This document shows positions 53,744 through 64,000 of a stretch of DNA of 64,000 nucleotides, piece by piece. The stretch's first letter is position 1. Each line of letters begins with the position of its first letter. The DNA lies in assembly GCF_008973465.1 (NCBI RefSeq), contig NZ_WBXN01000004.1, positions 1,736,001 to 1,800,000 on the forward strand, in the 5' to 3' direction. The DNA is from Streptomyces sp. SS1-1. GTDB taxonomy: Bacteria > Actinomycetota > Actinomycetes > Streptomycetales > Streptomycetaceae. The translations under genes and the position numbers were made by a program. The notes beneath the pieces are model-generated. The model did not search any database. It saw only the letters and a program-made list of their open reading frames with translations, and was not told where the DNA came from.

Positions 53744-55504
53744 ATGAGCGACTTCCGGGTGGGGGACGACTGCTTTCTGCTGGACGGGCGGCCGGTGCGG
53801 CTGCTGTCGGGCGCGCTGCACTATTTCCGGGTGCACGAGGGCCACTGGGGGCACCGGCTGGCGATGCTGCGGGCGATGGGCCTGAACTGCGTGGAGACGT
53901 ACGTGCCGTGGAATCTGCACGAGCCGGAGCCGGGCCGTTTCCGGGACGTGGCGGCGCTCGGGCGGTTCCTGGACGCGGCGCGGGAGGCGGGGCTGTGGGC
54001 GATCGTGCGGCCGGGGCCGTACATCTGTGCCGAGTGGGAGAACGGAGGGCTGCCGGCGTGGCTGACGGCCGAGGCGGGGGCACGCGTGCGGACGGGTGAC
54101 GAGCGGTATCTGCGGCGGGTGGCGGACTGGTTCGGGCGGCTGGCGGAGGAGGTCGTGCCCCGGCAGATCTGCCGGGGTGGCCCGGTGCTGATGGTGCAGG
54201 TGGAGAACGAGTACGGCAGTTACGGCTCGGACGCGGGGTATCTGCGGCGGCTGGCCGGCCTGTTGCGGGACGTGGGGGTGGCGGTGCCGCTGTTCACGTC
54301 CGACGGGCCGGAGGACCACATGCTGTCCGGTGGCACCCTGCCCGGGGTGCTCGCCACCGTGAACTTCGGCTCCCACGCGCGGGAGTCGTTCGAGGCGCTG
54401 CGCCGGTACCGGCCGGACGGGCCGCTGATGTGCATGGAGTTCTGGTGCGGCTGGTTCGACCACTGGGGCGGCGGGCACGCCGTGCGGGAGCCCGGGGAGG
54501 CGGCGGCGGTGCTGCGGGAGATCCTGGAGTGCGGGGCGTCGGTGAACCTGTACATGGCGCACGGCGGGACGAGTTTCGCCGGCTGGGCGGGCGCCAACCG
54601 GGGCGGCGCGCTGCACGACGGCCCGCTGGAGCCGGACGTGACGTCGTACGACTACGACGCGCCCGTGGACGAAGTGGGCCGGCCGACGCCGAAGTTCTGG
54701 GCGTTCCGTGAGGTCCTCGCCGGGTACGCGGACGGCCCGCTGCCCGAACCGCCGCCCGCGCCGCCGGTGTTGGGTGCGGCGGCCGGGACGGAGTGGGCGG
54801 GCTGGGCGTCTCTCGCGGACGTCATGGAGGTGCTGGGCGGTCCGGAGGTGCGGGCGCCGGTGCCGCCGTCGTTCGAGGAGCTGGGCGTCGAGCGGGGCCT
54901 GGTGCGGTACGCGCTGGACGTGCCGGGGCCGAGGCGGCCGTATCCGCTGTCGGTGCGCGGGCTGCGGGACCTGGCCGTGGTGTCCGTCGACGGGGTGCGG
55001 GCCGGGGTGCTGACCGGTGAGGACGCGGTCCTGGAGGTGCCTGTCGCGGGGCACGCGCGCGTGGAGCTGTGGGTGGAGTCGCTGGGCCGGGTGAACTACG
55101 GGCCGCGGCTGGGCGAGGCCAAGGGGATCACCGGGGGCGTCCTGCACGAACGGCAGTATCTGCACGGCGTCCGCGCGCGGGGGCTGCGGCTGGAGGCGCT
55201 GGACGCCTGCGGGGCGGTGCGGGAGGTGGCGTCGGGCGGTGTGCCCGGGGACGGTGCCCCGGGGCTGTACCGGGGCACCGTCGTGGTGCGGGGCGCCGGT
55301 GACGCCCGGCTGGAACTGCCCGGGTGGACCCGCGGGTTCGTGTGGGTCGGCGGCTTCTGCCTGGGCCGCTACTGGTCAGCGGGCCCTCAGAGCGCGCTGT
55401 ACGTGCCCGGGCCGGTCCTGCGGGAGGGCCGCAACGACGTGTGGCTGCTGGAGCTGGAGGGTGCGGACCCCGCCGCTCCCGGCCCGCTCCTGCGGCCCTG
55501 GTGA
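53744..55504 (+). CDS. GH35 beta-galactosidase
   Basis: 586 residues from ATG 53744, no signal peptide. The TIM-barrel catalytic domain has the GH35 motifs: YVPWNLHEPEPGRF, RPGPYICAEWENGGLPAWL, the acid/base Glu in QVENEYGSYG (about residues 150-160) and the nucleophile Glu in CMEFWCGWFDHWGG (about 229-242). Two beta-sandwich domains complete the chain (about 385-580; LPGWTRGFVWVGGFCLGRYW). It removes terminal beta-galactose from oligosaccharides in the cytosol. Divergent AraC-type gene suggests induction by its sugar. Confidence 0.95.
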   Translation: MSDFRVGDDCFLLDGRPVRLLSGALHYFRVHEGHWGHRLAMLRAMGLNCVETYVPWNLHEPEPGRFRDVAALGRFLDAAREAGLWAIVRPGPYICAEWENGGLPAWLTAEAGARVRTGDERYLRRVADWFGRLAEEVVPRQICRGGPVLMVQVENEYGSYGSDAGYLRRLAGLLRDVGVAVPLFTSDGPEDHMLSGGTLPGVLATVNFGSHARESFEALRRYRPDGPLMCMEFWCGWFDHWGGGHAVREPGEAAAVLREILECGASVNLYMAHGGTSFAGWAGANRGGALHDGPLEPDVTSYDYDAPVDEVGRPTPKFWAFREVLAGYADGPLPEPPPAPPVLGAAAGTEWAGWASLADVMEVLGGPEVRAPVPPSFEELGVERGLVRYALDVPGPRRPYPLSVRGLRDLAVVSVDGVRAGVLTGEDAVLEVPVAGHARVELWVESLGRVNYGPRLGEAKGITGGVLHERQYLHGVRARGLRLEALDACGAVREVASGGVPGDGAPGLYRGTVVVRGAGDARLELPGWTRGFVWVGGFCLGRYWSAGPQSALYVPGPVLREGRNDVWLLELEGADPAAPGPLLRPW

Positions 55505-55515
55505 GAGGCGCCGGC

Positions 55516-57376
<1,861 letters not shown>

Positions 57377-57407
57377 CGGGCACGTGCGCGGTCGGGTCCC
57401 GTGCCCG
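57377..57407. terminator. Terminator between convergent genes
   Basis: CGGGCACG (57377-57384) and CGTGCCCG (57400-57407), perfect 8-bp stem with a 15-nt loop, right after the stop of the metallopeptidase gene. Confidence 0.65.
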
Positions 57408-57445
57408 CGGTGCGGCGGTGCCGCCCGCGCTCGCCGGGGCCGCCG

Positions 57446-58171
57446 TCAGGCGGAGGGCACGATGCCCCGCGCCCGCGCCGCCGCCAGCCACTGCGGGAAC
57501 TCCCCGACGAGACGGTCGTACAGCTCGTCGTCCGGCATCGCCGACGGGTCCGCGCCCGCGTGGAAGAAGCCGGCGTTGTCGACGACGCGCTTCTCCGGCA
57601 CCGGGAGGTCGTCGAGCCGGCGCAGGAAGTCGAACTGCTTGCTCCCCCGGTCGCCGAACCCGACGAACTGCCAGAACAGCGGCAGTCGCGCCGCCTTGCA
57701 CAGGTACCGCTCGGCGGCGAGCCGGTTGATGGGCCCGCCGTCGGTCTGGAAGACCACCAGGGCCGGTTCCGTCGACCCGCTGTCCAGGTAGTGGTCGATG
57801 ACGGCGTCCATGGCCAGGTGGTAGCTGGTCCTGCCCATGTGTCCGAGCCCGGACACGATCCGCTCGATCCGGCCCTGGTGGGCGTCCAGCGCGATCTCGG
57901 TGACGGCGTCGACGTCCGTCGAGAAGAAGACGACCGGGACCCTGCCGTCGTCGTCCAGGTGCGCCGACAGCCCGAGCACCCGGTCGGCCAGGGTCTGCAC
58001 ACTGCCGTCCTTGTAGAACGGCTTCATCGACCCGGAGTAGTCCATCACCAGGTAGACGGCGGCGCGCGCCCCGTCCAGTCCGTGCTTGCGCAGCGACACC
58101 CCGGCGCTGCGGTACGGGCCCGCCAGCGCGGGCGCGGTCTCCTCCACCTTGCTCAGACTGATCGCGGCCAT
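57446..58171 (-). CDS. VWA-domain protein (TerY-like)
   Basis: 241 residues from ATG 58171. A von Willebrand A domain fills most of the chain: AVYLVMDYSGSM (MIDAS DxSGS at about 43-47), RTSYHLAMDAVIDHY and VVFQTDGGP, giving the metal-binding DxSxS/T/D set. A C-terminal FHAGADPSAMPDDELYDRL segment is typical of the stress-linked VWA proteins near tellurium (Ter) genes. Function in actinobacteria unknown. No Ter genes are seen beside it. Confidence 0.85.
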   Translation of the reverse strand: MAAISLSKVEETAPALAGPYRSAGVSLRKHGLDGARAAVYLVMDYSGSMKPFYKDGSVQTLADRVLGLSAHLDDDGRVPVVFFSTDVDAVTEIALDAHQGRIERIVSGLGHMGRTSYHLAMDAVIDHYLDSGSTEPALVVFQTDGGPINRLAAERYLCKAARLPLFWQFVGFGDRGSKQFDFLRRLDDLPVPEKRVVDNAGFFHAGADPSAMPDDELYDRLVGEFPQWLAAARARGIVPSA

Positions 58172-58279
58172 GTCCCCTGCCCCCTCGTACGGCACCCCGG
58201 CGGCCCGACCCTATGCCACACCCGTCCCGCTCTCCCCTGCCGTCATGGACCGGCATTCGATTTCGGCACCGGGGTTCGA

Positions 58280-58313
58280 TATTTTGTTCGCCGCCGTATC
58301 TTGTTCGCCGCCG
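58280..58313. repeat. 17-bp tandem duplication upstream of rhomboid gene
   Basis: tattttgttcgccgccg (58280-58296) and tatcttgttcgccgccg (58297-58313), one mismatch, about 46 bp before the rhomboid start. Possibly a duplicated regulatory site. Confidence 0.7.
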
Positions 58314-58358
58314 TCCCCATCGGCTCACCGTTCATTCGATTCCTCCAGGGAGCCGGCA

Positions 58359-59297
58359 GTGGAGCCCGAGCCCACCGACGCAGCCGTCACCACGTGCTAC
58401 CGCCACCCCAGGGTGGAGTCCCACGTGCGCTGCACGCGCTGCGACCGCTACATCTGCCCGTCCTGTATGCGGGAGGCGGCCGTCGGGCACCAGTGCGTGG
58501 AGTGCGTGAAGGAGGGGGCGCGCTCGGTCCGGCAGGCCCGCACGCTCGTCGGCGGACGGATCACGAGCACACCGCTGGTGACGTCGGTCCTGATCGGCCT
58601 GAACCTGGTCGCCTACCTGGCCGAGCTGGCCCGCCCCGAGCTGGTCGACCGGTTCTCGATGGTGTCCGCCCGCCTGACCGGACCGGACGGCGCCTTCTAC
58701 GTCTACCAGCCCGGTCACCCGCCCGGCTTCGAGCCGTCCGGCCTGGTCGCCGGGGAGTGGGAGCGGTTGCTCACCAGCGGCTTCCTCCACCTGCCGCCGA
58801 CGGAGGGCACCTTCGGGCTGCTGCACATCGTGCTGAACATGGTCGCGCTGTGGCAGCTCGGCCGGGTCGTGGAACCGATGCTCGGGCGGCTGCGGTTCGT
58901 CGCGCTGTACCTGCTGGCGACGCTCGGCGGCTCGGTCTTCGAGCTGATGCTCACCGACGTGAACACGGAGTCGCTGGGCGCGTCCGGCGCGATCTTCGGA
59001 CTGGGCGCCGCCTACTACGTGCTGGCCCGCCGGATCGGCGCGGACATGCGGTCCGTGAACCGGTTCATGCTGTTCCTGCTGCTGTGGATGCTGCTGTCCG
59101 CGGGGCTGACCTCGTGGCAGGGGCACCTCGGCGGACTCCTGACCGGCGCGGCGGTGACCGCCGCCCTCGCCTACGCCCCGCGCGGACCGCGCCAGGCCCT
59201 GATCCAGGCGGCCGCGTGCGCGGGCGTCCTCGTCCTGCTCGCCATGGCCGCCTTCGCCAAGGTCTCCGAGCTGACCGGTGGAGGAATACCCCAGTGA
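58359..59297 (+). CDS. Rhomboid-family intramembrane serine protease with N-terminal zinc finger
   Basis: 312 residues from GTG 58359 (AGGGAG 7 nt upstream). An N-terminal B-box-like zinc domain (CYRHP, RCTRCDRYICPSCM, HQCVEC; about 10-50) precedes seven hydrophobic segments. The catalytic Ser is in LGASGAIFGLGAAYY and the His in WQGHLGGLLTGA. A cytosolic Cys/His domain before the rhomboid core is known from other actinobacterial rhomboids. It cleaves membrane-spanning substrates. The stop overlaps the chitosanase GTG (GTGA). Confidence 0.93.
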   Translation: MEPEPTDAAVTTCYRHPRVESHVRCTRCDRYICPSCMREAAVGHQCVECVKEGARSVRQARTLVGGRITSTPLVTSVLIGLNLVAYLAELARPELVDRFSMVSARLTGPDGAFYVYQPGHPPGFEPSGLVAGEWERLLTSGFLHLPPTEGTFGLLHIVLNMVALWQLGRVVEPMLGRLRFVALYLLATLGGSVFELMLTDVNTESLGASGAIFGLGAAYYVLARRIGADMRSVNRFMLFLLLWMLLSAGLTSWQGHLGGLLTGAAVTAALAYAPRGPRQALIQAAACAGVLVLLAMAAFAKVSELTGGGIPQ

Positions 59298-60199
59298 AGC
59301 GTTCCGGCATCCTGATCTTCGCGGCGGCCCCGCTGGCCCTCACCGCGGCGGCGTACTTCCTCATGCCCACCGACTCCGCCGAGAGCCCGGCCTCCCCGAC
59401 CGTCAGCACCCAGCAGGTGTCCCGGCAGGAGGCCAAGTCCCGGGCCGAGAAGGAGCGGTCGGCGGACGAGGAGCTGATCGCCGACCAGCCGCCCGGCCTC
59501 GCCACACCGGCCAGGAGGACCCTCGCCCAGCAACTGGTGTCCAGCGCCGAGAACTCCACCCTGAACTGGCGTGACACCTTCGGCTACATCGAGGACATCG
59601 GCGACGGCCAGGGGTACACGGCGGGCATCATCGGCTTCTGCACCGGCACCAACGACCTGCGCGTCCTGGTCGAGCACTACACCGCCGACCACCCGGACAA
59701 CGGGCTCGCGAAGTACCTGCCCGCGCTGCGCGCCGTCGACGGCACCGACTCGCACGAGGGCCTGGACCCCGGCTTCACCGAGGCGTGGAAGGCGGAGGCC
59801 CGCAAGCCCGAGTTCCAGCAGGCGCAGCTCGACGAACGCGACCGCGCCTACTTCGAACCGGCGGTGCGTCTGGCCAAGCTCGACGGGCTGGGCACCCTGG
59901 GCCAGTTCATCTACTACGACGCGATGGTCTTCCACGGCCCCGGCATCGACGACGACGGCTTCTACGTGCTGCGCGAACGCGCCCAGCGCGAGGCGGACAC
60001 CCCCGCCCAGGGCGGCGACGAGAAGGAGTACCTGGACATCTTCCTGGACATCCGCCGCGAGGCCATGAAGGACAAGCGCCCCGGCATCGACACCAGCCGC
60101 ATCGACACCGCCCAGCGGCAGTTCCTGTACGACGGCAACCTCGAACTGAAGCCGCCGCTGAAGTGGAAGGTGTACGGGGAGACGTACCACCTGCCGTAG
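59294..60199 (+). CDS. GH46 chitosanase
   Basis: 301 residues from GTG 59294, overlapping the rhomboid stop by 4 bp. N-terminal hydrophobic segment (ILIFAAAPLALTAAAYFLMP, about 5-24) followed by a charged linker, then the GH46 domain. Catalytic residues match the family: Glu in SSAENSTLNW (about residue 79) and Asp in IGDGQGYTAGIIGFCTGTN (about 98). It cuts chitosan and releases oligosaccharides. The N-terminal helix could be an uncleaved anchor or a signal; the linker between is unusual for a simple secreted enzyme. Confidence 0.93.
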   Translation: MKRSGILIFAAAPLALTAAAYFLMPTDSAESPASPTVSTQQVSRQEAKSRAEKERSADEELIADQPPGLATPARRTLAQQLVSSAENSTLNWRDTFGYIEDIGDGQGYTAGIIGFCTGTNDLRVLVEHYTADHPDNGLAKYLPALRAVDGTDSHEGLDPGFTEAWKAEARKPEFQQAQLDERDRAYFEPAVRLAKLDGLGTLGQFIYYDAMVFHGPGIDDDGFYVLRERAQREADTPAQGGDEKEYLDIFLDIRREAMKDKRPGIDTSRIDTAQRQFLYDGNLELKPPLKWKVYGETYHLP

Positions 60200-60272
60200 C
60201 CGCGCGCAGCAGAGGGGCCGTCCGGGCGTACCGGGCGGCCCCCTCCGGTTCGCCGGCGGCCCCGGACATGCC

Positions 60273-60319
60273 GACGGCGCCTGCCCGTTCGTCCGGTCGG
60301 GGACGAGGCAGACGCCGTC
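60273..60319. terminator. Strong bidirectional terminator hairpin
   Basis: GACGGCG-C-CTGCC from 60273 pairs with GGCAG-A-CGCCGTC ending at 60319, with further pairing TTCGTCC/GGGACGA toward the loop. It lies between the convergent chitosanase and gltD genes. Confidence 0.75.
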
Positions 60320-60395
60320 TCGGGGGGTCCGGGGGAAGCCCCCGGATTTCCCGCCCGTACGCCGTTGTACGGGACGTTCTCGATGATCCGCGGGA

Positions 60396-61851
60396 TCAGA
60401 CCGCCAGGGCGCGGTCCGTCGGGCGGATCGGGGCCGGCAGCTCGCTGGCGCCGGTCAGGAACCGGTCGCAGCCGCGGGCGGCCGAGCGGCCCTCGGCGAT
60501 CGCCCACACGATGAGCGACTGGCCGCGGCCCGCGTCACCGGCGACGAACACACCGGGCACGTTGGTCTGGAAGTCGGCGTCGCGGGCGATGTTGCCGCGC
60601 TCGTCGAGCTCCAGGCCGAACTGCTCGACCAGGCCGTTCTCCCGGTCGGTGCCGGTGAAGCCCATCGCGAGGGTGACCAGCTGGGCGGGGATCTTGCGCT
60701 CCGTGCCCGGCTTCTGGGTCAGCTTGCCGTCGACGAACTCGACCTCGGTGAGGTGCAGCCACTGGACGTTGCCGTCCTCGTCGCCCTCGAAGTGGGTGGT
60801 GGAGACGGAGTAGACCCGCTCGCCGCCCTCCTCGTGCGCGGACGTCACCTTGTAGAGCATCGGGAACGTCGGCCACGGCTGGGTGACGTTGTTCCGCTCG
60901 TCGTTCGGGCGGGGCATGATCTCCAGCTGCGTCACCGAGGCCGCGCCCTGGCGGTGGGCGGTGCCCACGCAGTCGGCGCCGGTGTCGCCGCCGCCGATGA
61001 CGACGACGTGCTTGCCCTCGGCGGAGATCGGGGTGGTGACGTAGTCGCCCTCCTGGACCTTGTTCGACAGCGGCAGGTACTCCATCGCCTGGTACACGCC
61101 CTTCAGCTCCCGGCCGGGGACGGGCAGGTCACGGGCGGTGGTGGCGCCGGCGGCGATGACGACGGCGTCGTACCGCTTCTTCAGGTCGGTCGCCTTGAGG
61201 TCGCGGCCGATCTCGATGCCGGTCCGGAAGCGGGTGCCCTCCGCGCGCATCTGCTCGATGCGGCGGTTGATGTGCCGCTTCTCCATCTTGAACTCGGGGA
61301 TGCCGTAGCGCAGCAGGCCGCCGACGCGGTCGGCGCGCTCGTACACGGCCACGGTGTGGCCGGCCCGGGTCAGCTGCTGGGCGGCGGCGAGACCCGCCGG
61401 GCCCGAGCCGATGACGGCGACGGTCTTGCCGGACAGGCGCTCGGGGATCTGCGGGGCGACGTCCCCGGTCTCCCACGCCTTGTCGATGATCGAGACCTCG
61501 ACGTTCTTGATGGTGACCGGCGGCTGGTTGATGCCGAGCACGCACGCCGACTCGCAGGGCGCGGGGCAGAGGCGACCGGTGAACTCCGGGAAGTTGTTGG
61601 TCGCGTGCAGCCGCTCCTGGGCGGCCGCCCAGTCCTCGCGGTAGGCGTAGTCGTTCCACTCCGGGATGAGGTTCCCGAGCGGACACCCGTTGTGGCAGAA
61701 CGGGATGCCGCAGTCCATGCACCGGCTGGCCTGCTTGCTGATGATCGGCAGCAGGGAGCCGGGGACGTAGACCTCGTTCCAGTCCTTCAGCCGCACGTCG
61801 ACGGGGCGGGACTTGGCGACCTCGCGCCCGTGGTTGAGAAAGCCCTTGGGA

Positions 61852-61859
<8 letters not shown>
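60396..61859 (-). CDS. gltD: Glutamate synthase [NADPH] small subunit
   Basis: 487 residues, complete. N-terminal cysteine clusters for the 4Fe-4S centres ([17 protein letters not shown] and [14 protein letters not shown]), FAD loop [15 protein letters not shown] and NADPH loop [19 protein letters not shown]. It takes electrons from NADPH and passes them to GltB for the glutamine-dependent synthesis of glutamate. The ATG at 61859 overlaps the end of gltB by 8 bp, so translation is coupled. Confidence 0.97.

Positions 61860-64000
<2,141 letters not shown>

Overview
The window is a 64 kb piece of a Streptomyces-type chromosome. Evidence for this is the very high GC with third-position GC bias, frequent GTG starts and GTGA/ATGA overlaps, a WhiJ-type HTH/DUF397/anti-sigma-like ATPase locus, and the actinobacterial core order coaE, PAC2, rpsA, hrpB, polA, liv operon, ANTAR response regulator, pyk, gltD-gltB. 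It looks like conserved chromosome core. I see no insertion sequence, prophage, CRISPR array or biosynthetic megacluster.

Layout. 0-1 kb: the C-terminus of a GltD paralogue. 0.3-3.5 kb: an AhpD-like gene divergent from a MocR/GntR-aminotransferase regulator, then a DUF574 methyltransferase. 3.6-6.2 kb: WhiJ-like regulator and DUF397 partner, divergent from an RsbW-like ATPase. 6.3-18 kb: accessory and housekeeping genes (ABC exporter, DUF899, amidohydrolase, FUSC transporter, nucleotidyltransferase, RidA, GNAT, family-5 UDG, S4 protein, DoxX, TPR). 17.4-31 kb: genome maintenance and translation core (coaE, PAC2, rpsA, methyltransferase, hrpB, lytic transglycosylase, DUF4184, polA). 31-34.6 kb: FdhF/YdeP-type oxidoreductase, thioesterase, lipoprotein. 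35-40.8 kb: branched-chain amino-acid ABC transporter livKHMGF, closed by a perfect 17-bp terminator stem. 40.8-44 kb: PdtaR-like regulator, tRNA-Leu(CAA), an HTH/LAGLIDADG protein and pyruvate kinase. 44-52 kb: SIMPL protein, Tat-exported 5'-nucleotidase, a DesAB-like decarboxylase/N-monooxygenase pair and aminopeptidase N. 52-60 kb: AraC regulator in one frame with chorismate mutase, GH35 beta-galactosidase, trypsin, HExxH peptidase, VWA protein, and a rhomboid protease overlapping a GH46 chitosanase. 60.4-64 kb: gltD and the C-terminal two-thirds of gltB, which runs off the window.

Things that stand out. Four genes (livM, decarboxylase, monooxygenase, pepN) are broken by small frameshifts, about a dozen of them between 47.3 and 50.4 kb. 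Most equal loss of one G or C, and the corrected proteins are otherwise intact, so I suspect sequence error before gene decay. Other signals are a methyltransferase with no ATG/GTG/TTG where coding begins, an in-frame AraC-chorismate mutase fusion, divergent apparently leaderless promoters around a MocR dyad, in-frame minisatellites in two genes, and a rhomboid-chitosanase pair that could be protease and substrate. I found no clearly new multi-gene system; the rhomboid-chitosanase pair and the HTH-LAGLIDADG protein beside a tRNA are the best leads.
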